NCBI GenBank assembly: GCA_023213315.1
Contig: JAKCPI010005258.1
Location: 1-64,000, forward strand
Source of the DNA: Euborellia annulipes
Lineage: Eukaryota; Arthropoda; Insecta; Dermaptera; Anisolabididae
DNA: 64,000 nucleotides
Direction of reading: 5' to 3'
Shown here piece after piece: positions 24,301 through 39,300 of this stretch; positions within the stretch are counted from its first letter, which is position 1; every line of letters begins with the position of its first letter. The position numbers and the translations under genes were made by a program. The notes below the pieces were generated by a model. The model did not search any database. It was not told the origin of the DNA and saw nothing but the letters and a program-made list of their open reading frames with translations.

Positions 24301-27300
24301 AGCTGAAATTTTATAATTAAGTTAACCACCCTCCCAAGGGGTGAAAATAAGCTTTTGAACAAAATCGGCCAATAAGTACTAGTACTTTTCTGATGTTCTT
24401 TTTCGTTTTTTTTTTTTCTCAAAATTCGCTCCATCGATTTTGTTTAAAATTCATAAATGAACTATTTTTTAGATGCTCTTTAAAAGATATATCAGTGAAA
24501 TTTTTTGTGAAAATCATTTAAAGTACACTTTACTGATGGGCTTAGCGACCAGTCACACCAGACTTTTTCAATTGAAATCGTAACCAATAAAGAATTAGGT
24601 TTATTAATATTTAATAAATATCCTATATTCTATTATACAGGTTATAAGAAAAATATATTTCAAATATTTATTGAATTGATTGGCTTCTTTAATAATTAAA
24701 TATGTAAATATTGATTGAAGACTTTGACTATTGTTGTTATGTTATGGATTAAGTTACCAAGTCCACTGGTTTTAGGTCTTAAACTAGGATTAAATATCTT
24801 AAAGGACAAGCCCATAGAATCCGAACACGATAGTAAACAGAAATTAATTGTAGTATGATATGAGAATTAATTTCTATAAAATTCATGAAATTTTATTTTA
24901 CATAAAAGTAATGTATTTGAATGAATTTTTTTGTTGAACTTTCAAAAAGGTTTTTTTTTTTTATTAAAGTTTTAATGAAACATGAAAAAAAATTGCAATA
25001 ACTAATATAGATATGCTAAAAACTCTAGATGTGGAATGTTTTTATTTTATCATAAATTTTATATCAACTTTTGTTTTTAAAAAGATAAAAATTGTGCTAG
25101 GGGACAGGAATTCGCTTCCCAGACCGAGCCATGTAAAAAAAACCTTAAAACATAGATAATAATTAATCTATCTTTAAGGGAATTTAAATTGTTAGACTAA
25201 AATCTTCAAATAAATTGGAATTAGTATGAATTCTAAATATCTTAATAATGGAGAAATTTAATTGCACCACAAAAATTCATTCATGAAAGCATTACATACC
25301 AAGAGTAACTTAAAGTATGTATCATGAATATCCATACGCTTTCATTCTATCTGTTATTTTAATGTTTCTAAAGGAATCTGAAAATTTTTGGTCAAACATT
25401 TCTAAGATCAACTAGAAATTTCAGATTCCTTTATAAACATTAAAATAAAAGACAATGAAAGGAAAAGAATGAGAGAATTTATGACACCATCTGAATAAAA
25501 CTGACCATAATACGTTATTTTTACTATAGTATATTACCTATATATATATATATATGGTATGGCAATTCTCAACCTCCGATTATTCGGTATAGGCCTATAT
25601 TCAAATTTTTTTTTAATTATTCAATTGCAGTAACTTTACACAGAATTATTATTATTATTATTAAGGGCCGGTTGCTTCACTACTAATTAACTAGCTATTT
25701 CTCGGATAAGTTTGCTAGAAGTGAAGCAACCTGCTCTATGTATATTAGAGTGTGCAGTCCAAAGCCCGAGAGTTATTAATTCAAACATAATTACTAAATA
25801 TTTTTTTTTTTTTATTTATTTCGTTTTATTTATAATTATGATTAATTGAGATTAATATTTTAAACTTTGTATTCTATAAAATGAAATTTTCGCTATTATC
25901 TTTTTTACGTTCGCGATTATTATTATTATTTGAAAATAAAATTATTTAATTATTTCGGTATCTATAAACTGTAGTACATTTGGCCCTGATTAAAATGATA
26001 GATGAAATACAGTATACTAATGAAAATGGAAGTTAATTAGAGTTAGTTTACCTGATTATAATTAACCAGTGCCCAAAATTCTAAAACTGAAAATGCAATT
26101 ATGGAAACTTGTGCTATAAAATCGCATTCATTCGTAGATAAAATTATCATGGGTCAATGGATTAACATCATTTCATCTCCTCTTTTATTATACTAATAAG
26201 TGATGACAATAGACATGGGAAAAAAATATTTTTATTATATTCTAAATCCCCACTCAAAAAGGGTGATGGGGTGAGAGTAGAGGATGAACGTTTCTATTCA
26301 AACTTGTTTGTTCCCTAGACAAATTCAATTTTGAAAATAACTTTCCCCCTGGATTCATATTTTTTATTAAGATAGAAACTGGTTGCCTTAAGACATTTTA
26401 TTCTATATTTTTATATCATTTAAATCAAAAATAAATAGAATTAAAAAAATACCAAACGCAAAAGTATAAACTAAATATATTGTCGGCGCAAAAAATCTGG
26501 TGTGACAGGAACAGAACTTTCAATTACCAAAGGTAAGAGAAAGTTTTGTGCTAGCGACAACAGATTATTTAGCCTTGAACTGCAGCCCTTATAATTATTT
26601 TTTCAGCATACCGTACGTTTGAATAAAATAGAAAAATGTTGATTCTCAACATGGCTATAACAATTGAAATAAATAGGGTCTAAATAGTTCTAGTTGTCAA
26701 AAGAATAGGTATTAAAAGAAATTAAATAAACCAAAGAGATCTCTAGAGAACAGAGATTTTCGTCTAAGTGGCCTCCTGGCTTGTTGATAATATTATAATT
26801 GATTAAAGTAACGAACGCAAACTGTTTAAAGGTGTTAAAGCCTCTTAGTTATAACGCTCTATCTCTCCTTTAAAATCTTCAAATATATTACATTTTCATT
26901 TATATTAAATAATTGATATTAAACCAATGAAATAAAATTTTCTATAATTCTAATAACTACAATTTCTGTTCTTTATCCCCATTCTCCAATAAAATAGATT
27001 GAAATATTAACATAATTACTTTTAACTTTTATCGTTCGCCTACCATATATGTCAAAAAATTCTACTAAAATACATTTTCACCTTTAGGGAGTGAAATGCA
27101 TTCAATTGGGGAGGAGTAAAAAAAACAGTTGAAGGAAAAGGGAAAGGAAATAATAAAGGGGATACGTTTAATTTATATTTTGCACTTAACGTATGCCAGG
27201 TGACGAAATAAATTATTTTGTCCCCAACTTGAAATATTCAATAGTCTACAATACCCATTTTTTAAATGAAAAAAAATAAAATAAAATAATAATAGAGAGA

Positions 27301-30300
27301 TGTTAAAATTTTAAATGCTGAGATTTTAATATAAAAAATATTTTATATTCTTTAAAAGGGGGGGGGGGTTATCAGCCGGATCGTCCAGAATCCCACCCCT
27401 CTGAAAAATTTTCTGGTTACGGTCTGAAAGTACTGTAGCCTATAGCAATATACATTATCTGTATCATTAATAAGTTACGCTCAGATCTAAGAGCATAAAG
27501 AGTTCTTATTAAATCTTATTTGAAAATTAAACCTAAATATTATGTTAATTTATTTCAAACTAGCTGCAGAGCGTCAAATAGACCTACTAGTATTTTCAGT
27601 GTTTTAAATCCCACTTATTATTTTACAATATAATTTTTTTTCTCATTCACACTGACACACACACAGTCTTTTCGGCAACTTAGGCCATATAAGAGTTTAC
27701 GATAACCGTTATATATGAGTTAATATCTATTGAGGGTCCAGGTATTTCAATTTAAGCCATTTGGTATCCAAATGGCTTAAATAAAATCATCGGACTGCTT
27801 GGGGTCCGAACCCGCGACGTTCGGTATAGAAGGTAGGCACGCTACCATATCCCAAGCCCGGGCACAATATAATTTTAATATAGGCCTAAATGTATCTAAA
27901 TTTAATTTATTTATGTTTTTTGTCTTATAATATCGAAATAGAAGAGAAGTTAAAGGTGTTTAAATATTTTTGACAAGATTAATTAATTAAATTAGGTTCA
28001 GGTTGTGGCTGTAAATATTTAGTGTAGGATGATTGGAGGCAAAGGTAGCCAAGAAAAATGCTCCAATAAATGCACCGAAACCTTTCCAGCATATTGTTAA
28101 AGCATTCAGAGCATTTTTCTTGGCTGCCTCTGCCTCCATACATTCTTAACTAAATTAGGGCATTTGAAGAGTTTTTCCTACCATTATAATAGACTCCTAG
28201 AGAGACTACTTATTAATGAAACAGGCAATACATATTTAAACTACACTCTCTATCTCTCAGTACAGACATTTGTGCCAGGAACCCATCATTATTGCTTCTC
28301 CAGAGATTGTATATTATGAAAAAATATCTATTTAATTCGACCTCCCCTTTTCCTTTCTCACTCTCAGAAAGCAGCATTAACTATGTAAATATAAATATTA
28401 AGTACAATTTTTTAAATTCTAATTTTAATAACAAACTAAAGACCACACCTTTTCAACAGTATGATTTGCCCTCGGGGCTTGGTGTAGAGGTTAGAGTGCT
28501 AACCTCGTATACCAAACGTCGCGGGTTCGGACCCCAGGCAGTCCGATGATTTTATTTAAGACAATTGGATACCAAATGGCTTAAATAAGAATGTCTGGAC
28601 CCCATATATGTATATTAAATAAATAACGGATATCGTAAATCTCTTATATGGCCTGAGTTGCCGAAAAGACTGTGTGAATGTGTGTGTGAGTGTGAGTGTG
28701 AATGAGAAAAAAGTGTGAAAGTTAAAAAAAAAAAAACAGTATGATTTGTAGAAGTTAATAAAAAATTAAACATGTCTAATTCTATTTTTTTGAAAGCAGT
28801 ATAATACTTTTCTAAATGGGGTGGGATAGTAATTTTATTTTATCATAAATTTCATATTTATGGACAACAACAAAATGACTATAAAATATTATTTTATGCC
28901 ATAATATTTTTTATTTATTTAATTTATTTCAAATCCCATATAAAACAAATAAAAAGTTAATGAAGAATGAGACTTTATAAGGTAGTCTTATTGTTTCATT
29001 TATTCTATTTCCTAGGGAGATATTTTCTATTTCAAGAGATTTCGCCTAATGAAAAAATAAAAGTTGTGTGTTGCCATATGAAACGTGTAAAATTCTTTGT
29101 TAGCTTTGGTCACAGGACACATGTACCCAGAAAATATATGAATCCTATTGAGCTTATCTAATTTAACATAATTTTTTTCGAGTTTTTTCTGGAATATTTA
29201 AGGTTAGTTGTTAAAATTTATACTATAGTGAAAATGAAAACTGATAAGCGAGATTGAATCACAGGTTCCAAGAGTTAAGCGTCATTAAGTGGCTATCGTA
29301 GGTTGATAACCTAGATAACGAATTCTTATCATTATTAGACCTATTAGTCAGTATCAAAGACCTGATGGATGCTTAGAAAGTGAAAAACAAAATGAACAAA
29401 AATTCTTTTGCCTTTTTTTTCGTTCGTTTGTTCCCGGTAAATGTTGACATAGAAATGAATGAATTTGAAAACAAACGTCAAATGTATAAAAACGTAAAAT
29501 GGAACTAGCAAAAAAAAAAAAAAAAAAGATTTATGATAAAAAAAGGGCAAACTTTCGATTGAGTTTTTTATGAAATAGTATGATTGCATTGTCAAGTCAA
29601 CACGGCTGAATTTACATCTTGTCAATTCAAATGAATCGAAGGATGATCCCATCTGTCAGCTAACTTTAGATATCTAGAAATTTGTATTACGGAAATTAAT
29701 AGAATATGATGAAATGTTTAATAAAGATTTTTTTAAAATAAATAATGATAACTAATAGAGTAATAGACTATATATTGGTTTATTTTACTTTCTCGTACAG
29801 AGATTAGTTTAAAAAAATTCGAACGTTTTAGACCTAGAGTTTTAAAAAAATATTTTTTGAGGCATGTATTTGTGGCTGGAAGTATTTCTAAGGCAGAGTC
29901 AAAAAAAATTTAAGACATATGCAGCCTTTTATTATGCCGTTCCAGGCTAATAAAAGAAATAATTTTGGCTGCATAATCCTTGAATTTTTTTTGACTCCGC
30001 CTTAAAAAATATTTTTGGAATTATAAACGTGTATAAGCTTAATTACAATATCTCAAAACCCAACGGGTATATCGATCAAATTTGGTGTGTGTTTCTTACA
30101 ATAAAATTGAGGATTTTTATAAATTTTATAAGTCAATCCTCCAGTCAAAAGTAAAACTTTATCTGATAATGATTTTTTTTTTTTTTCAATTTTTAAATTT
30201 GAAATTTTTTGAAGGAAATTCACTGACTTAGATTTCTAAAGAAGATGTTCGAACAAGTGAAAATATAATTTTGTCGAAAATTATTGTCGGATATTCTTTT

Positions 30301-33300
30301 TATTGAAATGACGATTGAATTGCAAATTTTACAGTTTCGGACATTTATCTGACCATCATCAGGCTGTCATTGGTGTTAGTTGATCCATTATGTAATTGTC
30401 CCACGAAGTTAATTGATGTTGGCATTTTCAATTTTGATATTAATATCATATTATATAGGCCTATATAATATGATGATAAAGATAAATGACCGAAACTCTA
30501 AAATTTGCAATTCAGTCGTAATTTCAATAAAAAATCTCCGACAATAATTTTCTTTAAAATTATATTTTCACTTGCTCGAACATCTGTAACAGAAATCTGA
30601 GTAAACCTCCTGATTTGGGATTTTGATATTTGGGGTAAGTTGTGTGCTGTGGGACCAGATTTTTTAGAGTATACCATATGAGGGGATAACAATCTCGATT
30701 TTTTTATTCATTTCCTAAAAACAAATTAGTATAAAATTTGTTAAACCGCTAATTAAAAACAGATTCTCGCCTACAAGAATTTTTAACTTAACTGTAAAGT
30801 AAATAAAATTTTAAGTAGGGTGTGTAAAGAATGGATAACCTTGAAATGTCTTATAGTATAACTTATGGGTTCAGAAAAAAATTGAAACAAAATATATCAT
30901 AAGTAGTACCTAAGATATGATTTTTAAAAGAAAGGTCTAATTTTTTACCTTGTTTTACTTTTATGAACACTACGATCAGAAATGAATGGATTCCATCGGT
31001 TTGTTGTTATTTTATTATTATACACGAACTATGCTAATAGATAAACAGTGAATAGTATGACTAGCTATTGCACTTTTTATTAATTATCGTGATTTACTTT
31101 GAATCAGTGTTAAAACGACCACCTGGCTATTTTATTGGAATTTGCTAATTTTTTAATAAAAAAGTGCAATAGCTAGTCATACTATTCCCTGTTTATCTAT
31201 TAGCATAGTTCGTGTATAATAATAAAATAACAACAAACCGATGGAATCCATTCATTTCTGATCGTAGTGTTCATAAAAGTAAAACAAGGTAAAAAAATTA
31301 GACCTTTCTTTTAAAAAAATCATATCTTAGGTACTACTTATGATATATTTTGTTTCAATTTTTTTGAAGCCATAAGTATACTATAAGACATTTAAGGTTA
31401 TCATTCAGGACACCCTGTATAAATGAAAGTTTATACGAAGTTTATTTTGTCAGTAATGATATACGATTAAGATATGCCCAGCTGAGATGAAATGAAAAAT
31501 CGCGTAGGATAATACAGGAAACTAAAATGTAATTTATATCGTAATAAATGAAAGAGAAAATGTCCAAAACGACCTTCAAAACAAGGACAAGAAGAAAACC
31601 CTTAAATTTTTTTTTTTTTTTTTGACTAGTTCAGAAACTCTTTAAATATTTCACTCTCTTTTATTATAATATTTCAATAAAAACAAATTTGTCGCACAGC
31701 ACACAACCTTCTCTTAGCTTCGGTAATCGAAAGTTGTGTTCTGTGCTTATAACACCAGATTTTTTGTGTCTACATATATTTAGTTCCCGACAGTACGGAA
31801 CATTTGAATTCAGATGTAAAATTTATAAGTAAGGGAAAATATTTATATTTTAACTTACTTTTTTGGTTAAGGGCGCCATTTTTATTTTAAATACGACGTT
31901 AAAATATTAAAAACAACCCCTAGACATGACATTGATTTTTAACACTATTTACTAAATGTTAACGCTTTGGCTTTAGAGTTTTTGTTTACAGAATAACTAT
32001 TTGAGGCAAGGAAGTGTTAAAATGAAATAATGTTGTTTACAGATGTTAAAAGTTAACGTTTTTGCTTAGAGAATAGACCTGTTTATTTTATTAAATTACA
32101 AAAAAGTTATTATTAAATATTATTTGGTATTCTCCAAAAATGAAAAGTTGTGAAATAATCACTCATTTTTAGAGTATTCGAGAAAGTTAATTAGCTTTTG
32201 ATTTATAACAATGACTTCTTCCCTACCTTCTCTCTAGGAACGGGGTCTAAATGTCTTTAGATGCGGGAAAAAAATCTTAAACAAATAATTTAGAAATTAT
32301 CGATTAAACTTATTTGTGCCTCACCAGTCAGACATTCCTGATAAACTCTAATCCCTCTGGTTTTTCTAATATCCTCAATCATATCGTTTTGTCAGCTTAT
32401 TTATTTACTATCAATACGCTTTAAAATAACAGATTAATTTATTCAAGCAGCACGTTCTTTGTTCCAGTCCTAAAGGTTTTTTTTTTTTTTTTTACACTAA
32501 CAGCTTATGACCTAATAATTTATTTTAAGCTCATATATCTTCAAGTTAGAAAGTGCTACTAAAATAATATTAAGCTTATTATTAGAAATTGACTAACCTT
32601 TTTCTGATAAAAGTGAAATAAAAATGTTGGTATTTTAAACTATTCAACTATAAACATCCAGATTCAATAACTCTATTCAGCTACGTATTCAGAATATAAA
32701 AGAAATTTAATATTTAACTTGAAAAAATTTAAGAAACACTTACTCTTAGTCTCTACAAATATTCTTTATATTTAATACCCCCTCCCCCTCCCCTAAACAA
32801 AGACACTGACGAACAAGTAATTTCGGCCAACCTACCAATTTAAATTACCAGACTGATTTCTTTAGGCACTTAAACTTAATAAAAATTTATTAAATGTATT
32901 CCATTTCTTGCAGTGTTAATTATTTAGGGTTGATCGATTCCCAACTAAGTAAAAAATTTTAAGGTTGAGCATTAAAATGATACCATCAGTCTAATTAGAC
33001 CTACTGATTGAAATAATGTTTCGGCGAATATATTTTTTATGAACGGGTAAAATATGAGAAAAAAATTAAAGCGTTACTAATGATAATGTATATTCAAAAT
33101 AGATATTAAATAACAGTAAAAAACAAGGACACTGACAAGTTTATGGATTAGGAATAGGTCCAAACAAGTTTATTTTTTGGATATTCTTCCCGTTACCAGT
33201 TTAAAATAATTAAGTAAAATTCAAAAAGAGGGTTAATTTTTTAGAGCTAAAAAATTTCCTTTTCTAGGAAGAAATAAGTGAGTTTCACAAGAGGAAACAA

Positions 33301-36300
33301 TGACAATCCTACTTATTTAAACTTTTTTTAAACAATATTCCTATTTAATAATTCAATAATCACAGATTATAATAATAAAAATAAAATTTAAAATTTATTT
33401 ACAATAAAATTATTATACTATAACCTTGTATTTAAGTTTCAATTAAAAAAATGGCCCATATTGCCTCCCTTTATTTATTTACTTTCGTTAAAGGTGGTTT
33501 GTTTAAGTTCTTTCGTGTTTGGTTACTGGAAGATAGGCCAAAAAAAAATGATCAACACACTAATGGGTTTTTCGGTTAATTATTTTAGAGGTGCACTTAA
33601 AAGCAGCCCAAATACACAGTTGTTAAATCTTTCTAAATATCATTAACTGAACATGATGTAGTTCTGTCTAGAGAAATTAATAAAAAAAATCTGGTGTGAC
33701 TGGTCGCACAGCTTCTCACACCTGATTTTTTGTGTCGGCACATATTTAATATTTGAATTCAAGATATAAAATACCAGGGGGGGGGGTATATAAACATGGA
33801 AAAATATTTATATTTTGTTACTATGGCAACCATTTCTCCTATCTTTCCTATGGAGTACAAAAGGGCCCACGGGGCGTGGTGTGAGGTCTGGGCGTGCTAA
33901 CCTAATATACAAACTGGTTCGACTCCTAGGCATTTTGTTCTTGGATGATTTTGTTTAAGCCAGAGAGACCAGATGCGCGAAAACCACTTTGGATTCAGGG
34001 GACCTTAAAACGTGAAGATCCATCAAAATCTCGACATCGAATTTTTGACATGATCCAATACTTTCTCTCGTATATGTATTCATATGTACATAGGTAAGAG
34101 AAAGTAAAAATGCAGGTATGTAAACATGGAAAAATATTTATGTTTTGTTACTATGGCAACCATTCTCTATCTTTCCTATGAAGTACAAAGAGTAGTGGTC
34201 TTCAGAAAATTTCAATGGTAAAATGACAATATACATTTTTGAGAAAATCGAAAAAAAAAACTGAAAAACTACATCAGTAAAGTAATAGTACTTTTAGGTC
34301 GATTTTGATTAAAAGCTTATTTTCACGGTCCAGAAGGGTACAAAACTTAAATATAAAATTTCAACCTGCTAGCTCAATTCCTTCATGCTTTAAATTGAGC
34401 ACACACACACACACCCGCACACACAGAAAGACCATGTCACGAAAATCACTCTTTTGGATTCAGGGATCCTCAAAACATGTATTACATATCCATCAAAATC
34501 TCGACATCGAATTTTTGACAGTAGCCTATTATTAATAATTTTAAAGTCGCATTTCAAAAACAGATCAAATTGGTGCAAAGAAATAAATTAATATCACAAA
34601 TTATTTTTTTAGAGTAATTCTTTAATTGTATTATTATATTAAACTCAAGTTTTTTAAAGAAAGGGATGAAAAATGAGAGGTTGAATTCCGATATCACGAT
34701 ATTTTTTTCCCATCATGTATTTGTCAGATACAGACGATTTCTTCGTTCGATGTGTATCTTGTGTTAAGTTGAATAGCTATTGCTCGTGCATTTGAGTGCG
34801 GTATATATATATATATATATAGATCTATTGCCATCGAAGTCCATTCACTATTCCATTGAAGGTTAGCTCCCTCGACCTCCTCCAGTCCCCCTCTGTCTGT
34901 AGAAGTATAATATATTTGATTGTTTGTGCTGGGTGAACAAAGCCTGGAATGGGCATTCAAGCCAGTATGTACCAGGGGCATGCCTGTTAGATTTGAGTTT
35001 AAGTGTTTACCGGCTTTGTTAACATGCAGGTGTCCATAGGAGACCCACCCACTATATGTCTGTTAGCAATATACTCTTGTGACATATATATATAAACACA
35101 TAAAGATGCTAAGTGGTAGAAATGACGACAGCATGAGTCATTATAGACAGAAACAAAACAAACTGGAGATGAAATCGAAAAAGAAATAGGAATTTTTGTT
35201 TAATTAGTCTCTATTTAATTTTCTATGTTTATATTTGATTTTTTTTTATAACCTAATTTTGATATTCCCAAAAGCGGGCCTAAAATAAAAACAACTTAAT
35301 CCTATTTAATAAGAAATATTAAAAAAATTAATTCAGAGTGTCCATAGAGTTTTATTAATTTCTAATACAAAATTTATGAGAACATAATCAATAAAGGGAA
35401 AAAAGCAGGAGTAGTCAAAAAATTAAAGCCTCGGTTTATATAACAAGAAATCAAAAATTTCATACGTTTCGAATTTTTGTTTTATAAATGGAGGCTTTAA
35501 TTTTTAGTTATTTTGAAAGAGGAAATTGGTAAAATCATTTTTTTCAAATGTACGTGATTGGTTGCTGGAAGATAGGCAACCAAAGTGGCTTATTCTTATA
35601 TGAATTTTTCTAATAATAATATAATTTCTAGGCAAGGGTGGATCCAGAGGTGTTTCTCGGAGGGGGGGGGGGGTAATCTGGTGTGACTGGTCGCACAGCA
35701 CACTATTTTTTCTCAATTTCGGAAATTTAAAGGCGCATTCTGTACTTGTTTGCCAGAATATAAATGCAAAACAAATTTTTAAGTATTCATTTTTAAAATT
35801 TTACATTAAAAATAAATTTTTTTTTTTTTTTCGTAAAAAAAGTATTTTTTTCAAATCTCAGGGGGGTAATTACCCCCTTTACCCCCCTTGTATCCGCCCT
35901 TGTTTCTAGGGCACATTCTCTCTGGAACCATCAATTGAAAAATTCATGATTTGGTCATTTGTGTTGTCCTGATTCCAGCTATCAAAAACGAACCAATTTA
36001 TGTAAACCATATTAAGTATTTATCACTAATAAAAAGTAAAATAAATCTTTTCTGTTGATTTCTTTTCTCATTTGTTAAAAAATAAGATTAAAAAACGAAG
36101 TCTTTTAATCAATATTTTATTGTTTTAAAGAACAAACGACATTAATTTCATATAAGAAATAAAAAGATAATTGTCTGGATTAAGTTGAAAAGATTTAGTG
36201 AAACAAAAATATTTCATTTCGATTAATTATTCGTTTTTTTTTTTTTTTTTTTTTAAGTAAATAAAATTAGATAAGTGTTTTGTATTAAAACGATGGGAAT

Positions 36301-39300
36301 ATAATTGATTTGACTAAGGAGCTCAATGAGGAGGGCAGCCAGCAGAAATAAAAACTTTTATATCATTTCATCGACGTTTCGGGAGCGCGTCACTCCCATC
36401 TTCAGGACGAAATAATTGTCTCAATTCGTCTTGAAGATGGGAGCGACGCACTCCCGAAACGTCGATGAAATAATATAAATGTTTTTATTTCTGCTGGCTG
36501 CCTTCCTCTTGAGCTTCTTAGTCAATCATCACCACAGCCATTTCTATTCTTCAATGATAGGAATATAATAATTCATCATTATTAATTACTGACAAAATAT
36601 AAATATTTGTTGAGAAAATTGGATTTTTGGAGAATACCATATACTTAGACGGAATAAAATTTAGAAAAATGTTCATTTCTTGAGACGGGATGTGAACTCC
36701 TCACCCCTACCTAGTACAAAAGACAATATGTCCCTACGTGCCTTACGTCCCGGTGGGAGTTTAAATATCCTCTCTTGTAACAATTAAATGATTAGTACAC
36801 AAAAATGTCAATAAATTAATTTTTTATTTAATCTTTTTGTTATCTTCTCTGCTACACATTCTTAATTCTACACTAATTCTACACTTTTCTATATCGGACA
36901 AAGAAAATATAAAATTAAATTTTAAACATTTTTTGTCAACAAGTTAATTATAATACTTCAATATTTTTTTTGTTTAATTAAATCATCAATAAAATTTAAT
37001 CTCTTGATCTAATTCTTTTAATATTATGTACTCTTTTGATTTTTATTAAGTTTTCCTAAACTCATATTAAGTTTGATAACCGTGAGATAAAATGAAAATA
37101 TCAAGTTTGCGTTGAGATAAAAAAAAATAGTGTTGCAAGCGATGTCTGAATGCCTGTCACGTCACCAGCCTTGTCAGACCCTCCATTGGCTTTATTAAAG
37201 TCTAATGCAGATAAGGTTTTCAAACCTAAGAAGGTGAACCCTCATATAAACGAAAAAGGAGGTAGAGGAAAGATGAAAATTCAAATAAATTATTGTTTTA
37301 CGAATTATCTCATTAGCAATTATTGGTGAAAATATCTAGTGGTAAAACCAATATCATCGTCAACTTTAATCATAAATCAAAATGTAAATAAGGGAGAGTA
37401 ACGAGGGATTAAATAACCATTTGAAAATTAGTTCTTGTTAACTTGTCCTTGTAGGATGATTTATTTACTTTTGGTCAGAGATAAATAAATATCGATTTTA
37501 AATCAAGGAGATAAATAATGAACCAATCTAAAAAAAAAAGTCACTTGAATAGAAGAGTTTTTGGTATTTAGCCTCTTTTATGAAAAATAAAAAAATAAAA
37601 AAAGAATATTGATCAACTTTTCATATTAAAAGGCTTTTTATTATTAAATGAAAACTTTTCAGATAATGTTAAAATAACAGTATGAGGATTTCGCAAAAGC
37701 CAGGCTTATTTTTAAATCCTTTTGAATTTTTTTAATGATAATTATAAATAGTTCAAAATACAGAATTATAATTAATTTTGTACAATAATTCTAAATACAA
37801 TTAAAAAAGTATGTGGTGTTCAAAATGTTGTAAGAAAGGGGCTAACACATTGAATTAATATAATAGCCTATTAAAAGATATTTATAGAGATGAGGTAGTG
37901 TTTTAATTGTAGCCCCCCTCCCCCCTTACACGATTAGGAATACCCTAAGTTTTTCTTTATTTCATTCGCCTTCAAAACAGGTTATAGGCAACCGCCATTC
38001 TGAGAAGTATATCTGGTTGCGTGGAAAAAAGAAAAGCACAAATTATGAATGGAAGTAGATCTATATATTTTTATCAGATAGTAAATTATCGATATAGTAA
38101 ACAAGAACACTCCTATCCTTCGAGTTAAAAAAATGAGTTGTTTCAAATATATCTAAGGCAAGGTGTAAGTTAGGAACTTAATAAAGAGGTATTTATAAAA
38201 ATTAAATAAAATAAATGGCAATCATTAGAATGAAATTGACTTATTGAATATAATTTAAGATGATTAAGATTTATAATTAATTCTCTTTATTTGGAAAGTT
38301 TAGGCAAAGTTTTACTTTGTCATCTTAGCCTTCTAGGAGTAGGAAAAGTAGAAAGTAATAAAATATAGAGTTGCCTTTAAAGGTGCGCGTCTCGGGGTGC
38401 TAATTTTGGGAGTTTCCAGCGGCCACAATTTTGAAGCTATCGACTTCAATTTTTTTTTTAATTAAAGCTATTTAAAATATCTACAACTTATAGAAGTCCT
38501 TTTTTTGATTTTCGAAAAAATAAATTTTATTTTTAGATTAATCGCATTAAATAAAAGATATTTTTAAAAAATCCGCTCTATATCTTATAGATAATTAAAT
38601 TAGTAATCATTGTGTTAAAAAATAATTAATTTTTTTCCCATTAATTAATTAGCTGGACTCTTTAAAATGAAATAAAATAAATTCCTTGTATTCCTATGGG
38701 AAAAACTAACGCCATCTCTTGCCGCCTCGACTAGCTCGGTAGTCAATCGTGTTCTAACGGCTTTTCGAGACGCGCACCTTAAATTGATATTTAATAAAGT
38801 AGAATATATACCGAGTACAATTTAAAAGAGACTTTTATTTAATTTTCACCTAGATCCTTAAAATAGAAGTAATATTATTTTTTCTGTCTTTGTCCCAGTT
38901 TTCTAACATACTTTATTTAATGGAATATACTCTAGTTTTGTTACCTATAATATTTTAAGATTATAACAGTTTTTTAATGTATAAAAAGAAATATTTTTCC
39001 TATCTAATTGCTAGGAAATGGAAAGTAATTTGAAAAAAATGTCTCAGACACTGATGACCCTGGCGATGTTGACCTAAACCCAAAATAACTTTTAATATCG
39101 GGATTTGACTCTTATTGTTAGACCATAAGTAAAGTTGTTGGTTCTAGGCAGCCAAGGGCCTAAGGGCATTTGCTCTACTTATTTGTGAGTAAATTTTCAT
39201 AAAAAAATAAAGTTTGCCCCTCCCCCAAAGAAGGAAATATGCCCCCCCCCCAAAAAAAAAAGTTGAAATGACGCCACTGGCCATTATGCCAAAAATTATG

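Noticed and set aside
28490..28545. Possible tRNA gene (box A and box B like words)
   Set aside because: It is the head of a SINE with target duplications and cannot form a complete tRNA cloverleaf.
29344..29652. 102-codon - strand frame rich in Phe and Tyr
   Set aside because: Content reflects A/T runs. No domain, no splice partners.
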